Assembly (NCBI GenBank): GCA_020630015.1 | Contig: JAHDCF010000001.1 | Span: 81,946-145,945, forward strand | Direction of reading: 5' to 3' | Length of the DNA stretch: 64,000 nt | From: Planktomarina sp. | GTDB lineage: Bacteria; Pseudomonadota; Alphaproteobacteria; Rhodobacterales; Rhodobacteraceae | Shown here: positions 51,146 to 61,329 of the stretch, one piece after another | Layout: the number at the start of each line of letters is the position of its first letter | Position numbering within the stretch: the stretch's first letter is position 1 | Made by a program: the position numbers and the translations under genes | The notes under the pieces: model-generated | Seen by the model: only the letters and a program-made list of their open reading frames with translations | What the model was told of the DNA's origin: nothing | The model's database searches: none

Positions 51146-51985
51146 TTACAACTGGCGTGCGCTGAACGTATCACAATCAGCCACCTGCCCACTTCGGTAA
51201 CCGCGTTCAAACCAACGTTGCCGTTGTGCGGATGTTCCATGGGTGAAGGTATGCGGATTGGGGCGGCGTCCGGCGTTGCGTTGCAAGGTATCATCGCCGA
51301 TTTGTTTGGCGGCGTTCAATGCTTCCTCCAGATCGCCACGTTCCAGACTGCCGAACTGCCGTTCGACCGCGCGGGCCCAAATACCGGAAAAACAATCGGC
51401 CTGAAGTTCAATCATCACCGAAACGCGATTGCTTTCGCCTTGGCTCATGGATTGACGGGCACGATTGGCCTGTCCCAAAATTCCCAGCTCATTTTGCACG
51501 TGATGGGCCACTTCATGGGCGACAACATAGGCCGCTGCAAAATCCCCAGACGCCCCCATCCGGCGGGACAACGTGGTGAAAAAGTCGGTGTCCAGATATG
51601 CCTTGCGATCCGCAGGGCAATAAAACGGGCCTGATGCGCCGCTGGCCGCACCACAGGGGGATTGGGTCGCCCCTTTGAACAATACCAACGTCGCTGGATT
51701 ATAACGACGGCCCAACTGTTGCTGGAATATTCCGGCCCAGACTTCCTCTGTGTCGGCCAAGGTGACGGATACAAATTTACCGGCTTGTTCATCGGCAGGT
51801 GTAATTTCTTGGCTGACGCTGCCACCACCGCCACCTTGCCCCGACAGGAATGGCGTCACATCAATACCCAGAAAATACCCGGCCGCCAGAATGGCCAGCA
51901 ATCCAACACCACCGATCCCAGCACCACGTCCGGCACCCGATCTGCGGCGATCTTCGATATTTCGGCTGCCACGCCGTCCTCTCCA
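51146..51985 (-). CDS. Neutral zinc metallopeptidase (YpfJ family)
   Basis: MQWRGRRGSRNIEDRR N-terminus; AYVVAHEVAHHVQNELG zinc motif; QADCFSGIWA; start coordinate approximate (MQWRGRR; ORF opens at 52006). Confidence 0.9.
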   Translation of the reverse strand, partial: WRGRRGSRNIEDRRRSGAGRGAGIGGVGLLAILAAGYFLGIDVTPFLSGQGGGGGSVSQEITPADEQAGKFVSVTLADTEEVWAGIFQQQLGRRYNPATLVLFKGATQSPCGAASGASGPFYCPADRKAYLDTDFFTTLSRRMGASGDFAAAYVVAHEVAHHVQNELGILGQANRARQSMSQGESNRVSVMIELQADCFSGIWARAVERQFGSLERGDLEEALNAAKQIGDDTLQRNAGRRPNPHTFTHGTSAQRQRWFERGYRSGQVADCDTFSARQL

Positions 51986-52070
51986 TTGCATGGTTTTCCC
52001 TTTCACCCTTGCTTAAGGGCCTGTATGCCACGCCCAACTGGATTTGAAAACGAAAAGGACCGTCCGCCCC

Positions 52071-52649
52071 ATGCTGCGCCGATTGTATGACTGGACCATG
52101 TCCATGGCAGACCACCCCCGCGCCCTTTGGGTGTTGGCCTTGGTGGCCTTTACCGAAAGCTCTTTCTTTCCCATTCCACCCGATCTTTTGATGATCCCAA
52201 TGATCTTGGCCGCACCACGACGGGCGTTTTTGATTGCGGGTGTTGCCATGGTATCATCCGTTTTGGGGGGGATCTTTGGGTACTTGATTGGTGCTTTCGC
52301 CTTTGAAACCCTGGGCCAACCCGTGTTGCAGGCGTTGGGCAAAGGGGCCTATTTCGACGAATTTGCAGCCCGTTATAACGAATGGGGAATCTGGGTGGTG
52401 TTGGCCGCAGGCGTGACACCCTTCCCCTATAAGGTCATCACAATCCTGTCAGGGGCCACAGCATTGCCGTTTTGGGTGTTTGTTTTGTCCTCCATCGCCG
52501 CACGATCCCTGCGGTTTTTCGTGGTTGCCGGCCTTTTGTGGTGGATTGGGCCACCCGTGCGTGCGTTCATTGAAAAACGGCTGGGCTTGATGTTTACCAT
52601 TTTTATGGTTCTACTCTTTGGTGGGTTTTATTTGGTGCGCATCCTTTAA
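52071..52649 (+). CDS. YqaA/VTT-domain (DedA-like) membrane protein
   Basis: FTESSFFPIPPDLLMIPMILAAPRRAF; GVTPFPYKVITILSGA. Confidence 0.85.
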   Translation: MLRRLYDWTMSMADHPRALWVLALVAFTESSFFPIPPDLLMIPMILAAPRRAFLIAGVAMVSSVLGGIFGYLIGAFAFETLGQPVLQALGKGAYFDEFAARYNEWGIWVVLAAGVTPFPYKVITILSGATALPFWVFVLSSIAARSLRFFVVAGLLWWIGPPVRAFIEKRLGLMFTIFMVLLFGGFYLVRIL

Positions 52650-52661
52650 GGGGGGAAGTTG

Positions 52662-53147
52662 ATGGGGTCTTTGACACCGCGTGCGTTGGTTATCATCGCG
52701 GCCGCTGGATCGGCCGCCCTGTTGCTGGGGGCATTTATTTTCCAAGCATTAGGATATGCACCTTGCCAAATGTGCTATTGGCAGCGTTGGCCCCACGGCC
52801 TTGCCATCACCTTTGCTGTGATTGCCCTTTATGACATGCAGTGGATCTGGTTGGTGGGCGGTGCGGTCTCAGCGTTGGCCACATCCGCCACGGGTGTTTT
52901 TCACGCGGGTGTTGAACAAAAATGGTGGGACGGGCCCGCCTCCTGCACCGGAGGTGGTTCACTTGAGGGGTTGTCAGGCAACGATCTTTTGAACGTGAAC
53001 GTCAACGATAAACTGGTCATGTGCGATGAAATAAGCTGGCAGTTTTTGGGGCTGTCAATGCCGGCGTGGAATGCGTTCTTTTCAGCCTGCCTGTGTGCGA
53101 TCTGGATTTATGCAATCTTACGAAATCGTTCAAAAGCCGCTGGTTAA
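52662..53147 (+). CDS. dsbB: Disulfide bond formation protein B (DsbB)
   Basis: GYAPCQMCYWQRWPHGLAI CXXC; second Cys pair in periplasmic loop (PASCTGG...VMCDE). Confidence 0.9.
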   Translation: MGSLTPRALVIIAAAGSAALLLGAFIFQALGYAPCQMCYWQRWPHGLAITFAVIALYDMQWIWLVGGAVSALATSATGVFHAGVEQKWWDGPASCTGGGSLEGLSGNDLLNVNVNDKLVMCDEISWQFLGLSMPAWNAFFSACLCAIWIYAILRNRSKAAG

Positions 53148-53618
53148 TTCTTCCACAAAATAGCTGACCAACTGCGCGCGATTATTCATACCTGATTTTT
53201 GATAGATCGATGAATTCTGCGCCTTCACCGTGGCTTGGCTTCGACCCCGAAGCTCGGCAATTTCGGAAATGGACATTCCTTTGATCATCAACATTCCAAT
53301 TTCACTTTCCGCATCGGTAAACCCCCATGCCTGAAATTGATCGGTGATGACATCATGAAACCGGCTGGATGCCACATCCAACTTGCTTTCCAGCTGTTCC
53401 GTTTTGGCTTGCAACTTGAAAAATAGATAGACTGAGATACAGCAACCAATCAGCAGGGCTAAAAACGCTACGACCTCTGTTATTTCGTACAAAAACCAAC
53501 TGATTCTCAGATTTTTAGCGAAAACCAGCACAACCAAAAGATAGCCATAGAGAAGCAGTCCTGCGAATTGAGCAACAAAGCAAACGGCCAAAATGCGCCT
53601 TAGCGTTTTTGTTGTCAT
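53130..53618 (-). CDS. Membrane-anchored LuxR-type HTH transcriptional regulator
   Basis: Two N-terminal TM segments, coiled-coil, then WGFTDAESEIGMLMIKGMSISEIAELRGRSQATVKAQNSSIYQKSGMNNRAQLVSYFVEEL. Confidence 0.85.
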   Translation of the reverse strand: MTTKTLRRILAVCFVAQFAGLLLYGYLLVVLVFAKNLRISWFLYEITEVVAFLALLIGCCISVYLFFKLQAKTEQLESKLDVASSRFHDVITDQFQAWGFTDAESEIGMLMIKGMSISEIAELRGRSQATVKAQNSSIYQKSGMNNRAQLVSYFVEELTSGF

Positions 53619-53670
53619 TGCGAATTCCACCTACCCCGAACCATCAATCAAATGACAGTTTTTGAAACCA

Positions 53671-53745
53671 GTCGATATCGACCTTCACAATTCAAAAGAA
53701 GCGTACCATTTCGATTATCGAAATCGAAGATCGCCACGTGATCAC
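53671..53745. promoter_or_regulatory. Cluster of three palindromes upstream of the LuxR-type regulator
   Basis: GTCGATATCGAC (53671-53682), TTTCGAT-T-ATCGAAA (53709-53723), GTGATCAC (53738-53745). Confidence 0.5.
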
Positions 53746-53766
53746 CTCCAAATTACAATAAAAGTG

Positions 53767-54237
53767 TCAGTCCGACACAAGCGGCGTTACCGTCGTGACC
53801 GGACTTACCACAGGGCTTATAACCGACGTTCCATCAGAACTTGTATCTGTTGAAACTGTGGGATCCGTGAGAACGCTTATGGAATCTTCGCCCCTGCCTC
53901 CATCGCCATCAGACGGGCTGATGACATCGGTCTTTGAATCAGGCGGTGGATCATCATTATCTGACTGTTCTGGAATTGGATTGGACAACGGCTTGTTGTC
54001 AACGTCGAGATAATCAAAAAGGATTTGACCATTCCGGGCGACAACAATTTCGCGCGTAACACCACCGCGGGTTGCCAGAATACGTGTGCGACCCAGCAGA
54101 GTTGTTGAAATTTGGAAGTCCCCATACCCTTGATGCTGCAGTTGCGCAACGTAGCTGGAAACCGCCGATTGACCAAAGGCAGGGATAGGAAAGCCAAGGC
54201 CCATCACGATACATAACGGATAAATAAAACTCTTCAC
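53767..54237 (-). CDS. Secreted PepSY-like protein with acidic, Ser/Thr/Pro-rich tail
   Basis: Signal peptide VKSFIYPLCIVMGLGFPIPAFGQ; YVAQLQHQGYGDFQISTTLLGRTRILATRGGVTREIVVARNGQILFDYLD; low-complexity C-terminus; GTG start inferred. Confidence 0.6.
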   Translation of the reverse strand: MKSFIYPLCIVMGLGFPIPAFGQSAVSSYVAQLQHQGYGDFQISTTLLGRTRILATRGGVTREIVVARNGQILFDYLDVDNKPLSNPIPEQSDNDDPPPDSKTDVISPSDGDGGRGEDSISVLTDPTVSTDTSSDGTSVISPVVSPVTTVTPLVSD

Positions 54238-54473
54238 TGCAACGGTCTCCAACCACGCAAGAACAGATTGATCACGGTCATACATCCCGGTCCATTAGAC
54301 TTTAGTTGATTTATATCTTATCCGACCTTTGTCTTATGCGAAAGACTGGTCATTTTAATCTTTTTTTCGTGTATTTTTCGCATTCAACGCCCCAAACCAG
54401 AAAGCAGTAATTGCACCATATATAGTCTTTTGATAGGGGTATATTCAACAATATATGGCGAAAGCAGGCGGTC

Positions 54474-57209
54474 ATGAGCGACGACACCCCAATCGATACC
54501 GAAGAATCTGGCGCTGAACGCGAACGTCCCGCATACGACGGCCCATCGATCAGTATCACGGAGGAAATGAAAACCTCCTATCTGGATTACGCCATGAGTG
54601 TAATCGTGAGTCGTGCGATTCCCGATTTGCGCGATGGGCTGAAGCCGGTGCACAGGCGCATCCTTTATGCCATGCACGAAACGGGCAACAGCCACGATAA
54701 GGCATACCGCAAATCGGCCCGTCCTGTTGGCGATGTTATGGGGAAATATCACCCGCATGGCGACGGGGCGATTTATGACGCGTTGGTGCGGATGGCACAG
54801 GATTTTTCCATGTCCCTGCCCCTTTTGGACGGTCAAGGAAACTTTGGGTCCATGGATGGCGATAACCCCGCCGCCATGCGTTATACCGAAGTGCGCATGG
54901 ACAAACCCGCCGCATTTCTTTTATCGGACATCGACAAAGAAACAGTGGATTTTCAAGATAACTATGACGGCAAAGATCGTGAACCCACGGTCCTGCCTGC
55001 GCGCTTTCCCAACATGCTGGTCAATGGTGCCGGCGGTATCGCGGTGGGTATGGCCACCAACATCCCCCCCCACAATTTGGGAGAGGTTGTCGATGCAACC
55101 CTTGCTTTGATCGAAGATCCAGACCTGACGTCCGAACAACTTATTGAATATGTCCCTGGCCCTGATTTCCCGACAGGGGGCATTATGCTGGGCCGTTCGG
55201 GGGCGCGCAAAGCCTATCTTGAAGGGCGCGGTTCGGTGATTGTGCGGTCAAAGACGCGGGTTGAAGAAATCCGCAAAGATCGCTGGGCCATCGTCATCGA
55301 TGAGATCCCTTATCAAGTAAACAAGGCCGCGATGATCGACAAAATCGCAGAGGCCGCCCGCGACAAAAAGATCGAAGGCATTGCCCACGTACAAGACGAA
55401 TCCGATCGAAACGGCGTACGGGTTGTGATCGAACTGAAACGTGATGCAACCGCAGAGGTGGTTTTAAACCAACTGTTCCGTTTCACGCCGATGCAAACCT
55501 ATTTCGGCTGTAATATGCTGGCCCTGAATGGGGGTCGCCCAGAACAGCTGACGTTGCGCCGTTTCCTGACCAGTTTTATCGATTTCCGCGAAGATGTTGT
55601 TGCCCGCCGCACCGCGCATTTGTTGCGCAAAGCGCGGGAACGCAGCCATATCCTGTGTGGTTTGGCCGTGGCCGTTACCAACATTGATGAAGTTGTGAAC
55701 ACCATCCGTGCCTCTGCCGATGCGGCCGAGGCCCGAGAAAGGCTGATGACCCGCCGTTGGCCTGCCGCCGATATCTTGGATTACATCGCCCTGATTGATG
55801 ATCCGACCCACACAGCAAACGAAGACGGCACCTATAACCTGTCTGAAACACAGGCCCGCGCGATTTTGGAATTGCGCCTGCAACGCCTGACCCAGATCGG
55901 CGTGAAAGAGGTGACGGACGAGTTGGAAGAACTGGCCGGGAAAATCAAAGAATACCTTGAAATCCTGTCCTCCCGCGACCGGATCATGGGCATTATCTCG
56001 GACGAATTGCGTGAAGTTCGCGAACAATTCGCCGTTCCCCGCCGTACCGAAATCACCGAATGGTCCGGTGATATGGAAGACGAAGACCTGATCGAAAAGG
56101 AAGATATGGTCGTGACGGTCACTGCCGGTGGATATATCAAACGCACAGCCTTGGCTGATTTCCGCTCTCAACGTCGTGGTGGGAAAGGCCTGCAAGGGAT
56201 GGCCACCAAAGACGAAGATGTGGTCACCACCCTTTTTGTGGCGAACACCCACACACAACTTCTGTTCTTCACCACCGATGGCATGGCCTATAAGCTGAAA
56301 ACATGGCGCCTGCCCCTTGGGGGACGCACGGCCAAAGGCAAAGCCATTGTGAACATCCTGCCAATCCCATCTGGCGTCAGCATCGCGGCGATTATGCCGG
56401 TGGATGTGGATGAAAAGGATTGGGGGGATCTGCAAATTGTTTTTGCCACATCCGAGGGTGACGTGCGCCGCAATCGTTTGTCAGATTTTACCAATGTGAA
56501 ATCAAACGGCAAAATCGCCATGAAGCTACCCGAAGGGGTGGAATTGGTGAATGCACGTATCTGTTCTGAAGATGATGATGTCATGTTGGTTACGAACACG
56601 GGCCGCGCCATTCGATTTGCCAGCACCGATTTGCGCGTCTTTAACAGCCGCAGTTCCACAGGTGTGCGGGGTATTAAGGTCGATGGCGATCACGTGGTGT
56701 CCATGTCTGTGATCCGCCACTTTAAGGCCAGCCCCGAGGAAAGGGCTGCGTATCTGAAAATGCGCCGCGCGGTTGCCGGGCTGACGGATGCCGATGGTGA
56801 TGAAGACAGCGAAATTGCAGGCGATATCACCCAAGAACGTTACGCCGAAATGTCCGCCGCTGAAAACTTGATCCTGACCATCACCAAAGATGGGGCGGGT
56901 AAATTGTCATCCAGCCATGATTACCCCGTGCGTGGTCGCGGTGGCATGGGCGTTATGGCCATGGACAAAGCCATGCGCGGCGGCGATATCGTCGTCAGCT
57001 TCCCGGTGGAAATGGAAGATCAGATCATGCTGGTCACATCCACAGGCCAATCCATCCGTTGCCCAATTGATGGCATTTCATTCAGATCGCGATCTGCCGG
57101 TGGGGTCAAAGTCTTTGACACGGCCAAAGGTGAAAGCGTTGTGTCGGTCGCCTATATCCCCGACCAAGGGGATGAAGAAGAAACGCCAGAGGCCGCACCA
57201 GAAACCTGA
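54474..57209 (+). CDS. gyrA: DNA gyrase subunit A
   Basis: [75 protein letters not shown]; GyrA box QRRGGKG. Confidence 0.98.
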   Translation: MSDDTPIDTEESGAERERPAYDGPSISITEEMKTSYLDYAMSVIVSRAIPDLRDGLKPVHRRILYAMHETGNSHDKAYRKSARPVGDVMGKYHPHGDGAIYDALVRMAQDFSMSLPLLDGQGNFGSMDGDNPAAMRYTEVRMDKPAAFLLSDIDKETVDFQDNYDGKDREPTVLPARFPNMLVNGAGGIAVGMATNIPPHNLGEVVDATLALIEDPDLTSEQLIEYVPGPDFPTGGIMLGRSGARKAYLEGRGSVIVRSKTRVEEIRKDRWAIVIDEIPYQVNKAAMIDKIAEAARDKKIEGIAHVQDESDRNGVRVVIELKRDATAEVVLNQLFRFTPMQTYFGCNMLALNGGRPEQLTLRRFLTSFIDFREDVVARRTAHLLRKARERSHILCGLAVAVTNIDEVVNTIRASADAAEARERLMTRRWPAADILDYIALIDDPTHTANEDGTYNLSETQARAILELRLQRLTQIGVKEVTDELEELAGKIKEYLEILSSRDRIMGIISDELREVREQFAVPRRTEITEWSGDMEDEDLIEKEDMVVTVTAGGYIKRTALADFRSQRRGGKGLQGMATKDEDVVTTLFVANTHTQLLFFTTDGMAYKLKTWRLPLGGRTAKGKAIVNILPIPSGVSIAAIMPVDVDEKDWGDLQIVFATSEGDVRRNRLSDFTNVKSNGKIAMKLPEGVELVNARICSEDDDVMLVTNTGRAIRFASTDLRVFNSRSSTGVRGIKVDGDHVVSMSVIRHFKASPEERAAYLKMRRAVAGLTDADGDEDSEIAGDITQERYAEMSAAENLILTITKDGAGKLSSSHDYPVRGRGGMGVMAMDKAMRGGDIVVSFPVEMEDQIMLVTSTGQSIRCPIDGISFRSRSAGGVKVFDTAKGESVVSVAYIPDQGDEEETPEAAPET

Positions 57210-57239
57210 TCGGGTGTATAAAAACAACGGGAAGGCCCC

Positions 57240-57623
57240 TTAAGGAAAGTTAAGCTGCTTTCCCTCTTCGATCCGGAATGGTGTTGGTGGTGTGGTTTTG
57301 GAGACCCAAAAATATGTGCCGGCGTATTCCATCACCAGCCACCCTTCCCATTCTGTGTCGCCGGGCCAAATGCTTTGATATTCACTGGCATCATCGCTGA
57401 CGCGCCATTCCCCACGGGCCGACCGCGCCCCTTGGGCGGCATAAATCGTGATACCATCTTCACCGAAATATTGGCGATAGGATTGCCCTTCCCAATGGCC
57501 CACGGCGGTATTGCCCGTCAAAAGCGCGCTGATTTCATGGCTTTGCAGTTTCACAGATTGCCCCTGCACCGCACCCGCCAAAGACATCAAACCCGACAGC
57601 ACCAGAATAAATATACGTTTCAT
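57240..57623 (-). CDS. Secreted hypothetical protein
   Basis: MKRIFILVLSGLMSLAGAVQGQ signal peptide; 127 aa. Confidence 0.65.
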   Translation of the reverse strand: MKRIFILVLSGLMSLAGAVQGQSVKLQSHEISALLTGNTAVGHWEGQSYRQYFGEDGITIYAAQGARSARGEWRVSDDASEYQSIWPGDTEWEGWLVMEYAGTYFWVSKTTPPTPFRIEEGKQLNFP

Positions 57624-57729
57624 GCAGCGTCCCTTCCCTTCTGGGGCAGAGTATTTCCATCTTCGATCGCCGCTGCAAGATCACAACGCAACCCAACCCA
57701 TCAAAAGGTTAACGGTCAAAGGGCGAACC

Positions 57730-57745
57730 TTAACCTTGCCTTAAC
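57730..57745. promoter_or_regulatory. CtrA-type binding site (TTAA-N7-TTAAC)
   Basis: TTAACCTTGCCTTAAC, perfect match to the alphaproteobacterial CtrA full-site consensus. Confidence 0.6.
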
Positions 57746-57796
57746 AAATCAAGAAAATTTGTTAACACATCCGGCTTTCGCGCAAAATGCACCTTC

Positions 57797-57838
57797 GGTG
57801 TACGGGGTGTGTACAGGGTGTGTACGGGTTGTGCACAG
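57797..57838. repeat. Four tandem 9-11 bp iteron-like repeats
   Basis: GGTGTACGG|GGTGTGTACAG|GGTGTGTACGG|GTTGTGCACAG. Confidence 0.8.
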
Positions 57839-57851
57839 CCGTTCGCCCGGT

Positions 57852-59312
57852 TCATAAATCGTATAACACACCGAACTTATCGTTAAGATATGCCATCAAA
57901 GGGGCCTCTGTCGGGGCAAAACCGCAGGCATCTTGGATGGTCTGCGTTGGTGTTTTCAGACCGCCAAATCTTTGCAGATTGTCCCGCAACCAGCCCGTCG
58001 CCTGGGCCGTGTCACCCTGCGCCAATTGGGTATCCAAATCCGGTATCGCCGCACGCAATCCTTGATGCAAACATCCGGCATACACATTGCCCAAGCTGTA
58101 GGTCGGGAAATATCCAAACAACCCAACCGACCAATGCACATCCTGCAAGCATCCGTTCGACGCACGATCCACCGCAAACCCGAAATCTGACTTGAACCGA
58201 TCGTTCCAAGCGGTTTCCAAATCCGCGACGATCAAATCCCCAGACACAAGCGCGCGTTCCAAATCAAATCGCAGCAAAACATGCAGATTATACTGCACTT
58301 CGTCGGCCTCTGTCCGGATGAAACCATCGCTGACCCGGTTCACGACCTTATAGAACGTGTCAGCGTCAGAAACACCAAAATCTCCAAAGGTTTCAATCAT
58401 TTGTCCATAAAGCCACCCCGTGAAGGCGCGGCTGCGGCCCAGCTGGTTTTCATAGATGCGGGATTGGCTTTCATGCACCCCCATCGACACACCATGTCCG
58501 ATGGATGTGAGGGCAAAATCTGGGTCGATGTTTTGCTCATAACAAGCATGACCGACCTCATGTATCGTGGAATAAAAGCAATTGAACGGATCGCGTTCGG
58601 CCGTCCGCGTTGTGATACGTACATCGGCCCCAGACCCGCTGGAAAATGGGTGCACCGCCTTATCAATCCGCCCTTTGTTTAGGTCATATCCAAAGGTGGT
58701 GGCCAAGGTTGTGGACAAGGCCAACTGCCCCGCCTCATCAAACGCATGATCCAATTCTGACGGTGCTGATCTTTCCAAAATCGCGGCACGCAAATCCACC
58801 AGCCCCGGCCGCAACGCGCCAAACATCGCATCCAAATCTGCGGCTGTTATTCCCGGCTCGTAATCTTGCAACATCGCATCGTAAACATCCCCACCGTTCG
58901 CAAGGGCAGCACCTTCTTCACGTTTCAGCGCCAATATGTTTTCCAGAACCGGGGCAAACGCCGCAAAATCATCCGCCGCCCGCGCCGCCGCCCAATCCCC
59001 TTGGGCTTGTGACGTGGCAGCGGCAATGGCAGAGGCAAGATCGCTGGGCACTTTTGTGGCTCTGTCAAAGGCCTTACGGATTTCGCGCACTTGCGCCTGT
59101 TCAACCTCTGAAACGGGTGACGCTTTGCCCAACCAATCGCCGATGCGCGGATCACAACGGCGGGCATGCAAAACCGCTTCGATTGCTGCCATTTCCTCCG
59201 CCCTTTGTGGGGCAGATCCGGCGGCCATCATGGTTTCTTGATCCCACCCTAACCGGCCTGCGATTTGGGCTAAGGCTTGGGTCTGGCGATCGAACTGAAG
59301 AAGCTCTTTCAT
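57852..59312 (-). CDS. Carboxypeptidase M32 (Taq family)
   Basis: DVRITTRTAERDPFNCFYSTIHEVGHACYEQN HEXXH; HESQSRIYENQLGRSRAF. Confidence 0.94.
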   Translation of the reverse strand: MKELLQFDRQTQALAQIAGRLGWDQETMMAAGSAPQRAEEMAAIEAVLHARRCDPRIGDWLGKASPVSEVEQAQVREIRKAFDRATKVPSDLASAIAAATSQAQGDWAAARAADDFAAFAPVLENILALKREEGAALANGGDVYDAMLQDYEPGITAADLDAMFGALRPGLVDLRAAILERSAPSELDHAFDEAGQLALSTTLATTFGYDLNKGRIDKAVHPFSSGSGADVRITTRTAERDPFNCFYSTIHEVGHACYEQNIDPDFALTSIGHGVSMGVHESQSRIYENQLGRSRAFTGWLYGQMIETFGDFGVSDADTFYKVVNRVSDGFIRTEADEVQYNLHVLLRFDLERALVSGDLIVADLETAWNDRFKSDFGFAVDRASNGCLQDVHWSVGLFGYFPTYSLGNVYAGCLHQGLRAAIPDLDTQLAQGDTAQATGWLRDNLQRFGGLKTPTQTIQDACGFAPTEAPLMAYLNDKFGVLYDL

Positions 59313-60446
59313 TTATGTACCTCGAATGGTTTCACCCATGGGATATCCGGTCAAGAAACGGGCGCGCACAATGGCAAACCACAACAAGATCGCCAAGAAT
59401 TGGTGCACAATCGCCAACTGCAAGGGTGAGGAATACATGACGGTAACAATTCCCATAATCATCTGCAAAATCAATATGATACCAACCGTTCCAAAGGCCG
59501 ATCTTGTGCGTTTGAAGGCCGCTTTTGCCCCCTGCATTCCCACATAGATGCCAAACCCAAACAACAGATAGGCACTGATGCGGTGGATGAATTGTACCAA
59601 TCCATCATTTTCGAAAAAGTTACGCCACCATGGGCTGATGTCGAACATATCAGGTGGGAAAAATCCACCAGCCATCAAAGGCCAATCCGGGTAATTTCGC
59701 CCTGCATCAATCCCCGCCACAAGGGCCCCCAACAGGATCTGCAAAAAGACGAAATGCATCAGTCCCGTTGACAAAGACCACAGCTTCGCAGGGCGATTGC
59801 GGCGCGCCTGCAAAAGATCGGCCTCCGCGCGGCCAAGGATCAGGGCCTGCCAAATCACAAAGCCCAACAAGGCAAAAGCGGCACCCAAATGGGCCATCAA
59901 CCAGTATGATTTAACATCAAGGGCATCCAAACCGGACCGGACCATCAACCACCCGATCAAGCCTTGCACGGCAATAAATGGGCCAATTAAAAACAGTGAT
60001 GTCCGGCGCGCGGGGGGAAGTTTTTTCAACACCAAAAACGCCAAAAACCCAACCAACCAGAACAGCCCAATAAAACGCCCCAATTGGCGATGGCCCCATT
60101 CCCACCAATAGATGACCTTAAAGTCGGCCATCGTCATCGAAGCATTTTGTTCTTTGAATTCAGTCGTGGTTTGATAGGCCGCGAACGCAGCATCCCAGGC
60201 CGCGGCTGACATGGGCGGAATGGCCCCCATAACCGGGGCCCATTCGGTGATCGATAATCCCGAATCCGTAAGCCGGGTCAGCCCGCCAACCAAAATCATA
60301 ACCACGATCAATGCAGCCAAAGCCCAAAGCCAAGTGGCCACAGCCCCGCGGGCCGCGCCATCGGTGCGTGTGATCGTGCCTGTGGCGGCAGATGCGATTT
60401 TCGTATCTGTGCCAACCTCTTGAAAAATATTGCGTTTTTCTGACAT
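59313..60446 (-). CDS. ctaA: Heme A synthase (CtaA/COX15)
   Basis: VGGLTRLTDSGLSITEWAPVMGAIPP; WWEWGHRQLGRFIGLFW; ALVAGIDAGRNYPDWPLM. Confidence 0.95.
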   Translation of the reverse strand: MSEKRNIFQEVGTDTKIASAATGTITRTDGAARGAVATWLWALAALIVVMILVGGLTRLTDSGLSITEWAPVMGAIPPMSAAAWDAAFAAYQTTTEFKEQNASMTMADFKVIYWWEWGHRQLGRFIGLFWLVGFLAFLVLKKLPPARRTSLFLIGPFIAVQGLIGWLMVRSGLDALDVKSYWLMAHLGAAFALLGFVIWQALILGRAEADLLQARRNRPAKLWSLSTGLMHFVFLQILLGALVAGIDAGRNYPDWPLMAGGFFPPDMFDISPWWRNFFENDGLVQFIHRISAYLLFGFGIYVGMQGAKAAFKRTRSAFGTVGIILILQMIMGIVTVMYSSPLQLAIVHQFLAILLWFAIVRARFLTGYPMGETIRGT

Positions 60447-60492
60447 GATGCCCCCTTCACTTCCCTTAACCTAGGGCCAAGTCAGCGGTGCT

Positions 60493-61236
60493 TCAATCCC
60501 GCTCTTTCCAGCGGACCATCTGCCGCAGCAAACCGTGAAAAATTTGCACGTCTGCCCGTGTCAACGGCATGCGCGACCACATGTTGCGCAAGTTGATTTT
60601 CATTCCATCCGCTTTGGTTTCAGGGAAAAAGAACCCCGCCGTTTCCAACCTGTCTTCGTAATGTTCAGCCAGTTTTTCAATCTCATGCCCCGTGGCCCAT
60701 TCTGTTTTGGCCATGTCCACGCGCTCAGCCTCTGTGGATGTTGTTTGTCTGCGCCATTCATAGCCTAACAATAAAACACATTGGGCCAGATTAAGAGACG
60801 CATAAAGCGGGTTCACAGGCACATTGATGATGGCATTTGCACGGGCAATATCGTCATTTTCCAACCCCGCCCTTTCGGGGCCGAACAAAACCGCCACACG
60901 TTCCCCTTTGGCAATTCGGTCCTTGGCTTCTTTCATGGCGTGTTCGGGCGTGAACACGGGCTTTGTCAGCCCCCGTGCCCGCGCCGTTGTGGCCATGACA
61001 AAGGTTGCATCTTCCAAAGCTTCGGCAGTTGTATCCACCAAACGCGCTTCATCCAAAAGCCGCCCCGCACCACTGGCCATGGCCACTGCCTTGGAATTGG
61101 GCCATCCGTCGCGGGGGGCCACAATGCGCATGTGATCCAGCTCAAAATTCCACATAGCACGTGCCGCCGCACCAATGTTTTCACCCATTTGGGGCCGAAC
61201 AAGAACGAATGCGGGTTGATTGGTTTTATCCTTCAT
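60493..61236 (-). CDS. trmJ: tRNA/rRNA 2'-O-methyltransferase, TrmJ-like (SPOUT/TrmH family)
   Basis: FVLVRPQMGENIGAAARAMWNFELDHMRIVAPRDGWPN; VLFGPERAGLENDDIARANAIINVPVNPLYASLNLAQ. Confidence 0.9.
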   Translation of the reverse strand: MKDKTNQPAFVLVRPQMGENIGAAARAMWNFELDHMRIVAPRDGWPNSKAVAMASGAGRLLDEARLVDTTAEALEDATFVMATTARARGLTKPVFTPEHAMKEAKDRIAKGERVAVLFGPERAGLENDDIARANAIINVPVNPLYASLNLAQCVLLLGYEWRRQTTSTEAERVDMAKTEWATGHEIEKLAEHYEDRLETAGFFFPETKADGMKINLRNMWSRMPLTRADVQIFHGLLRQMVRWKERD

Positions 61237-61329
61237 GTGGCTGCTTCTATCCTTCACTTTTCCCGGCCACAAGTTGTGGTCAAATCTGAATGAAAGCGCT
61301 ATAGACATCCAGCAAATCAGGAGGCGATT

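Noticed and set aside
55464-56435. 323-aa minus-strand ORF
   Set aside because: Antisense to gyrA; shadow ORF with no domain signature
57797-57838. CRISPR-like array
   Set aside because: Units are contiguous 9-11 bp with no spacers and no cas genes
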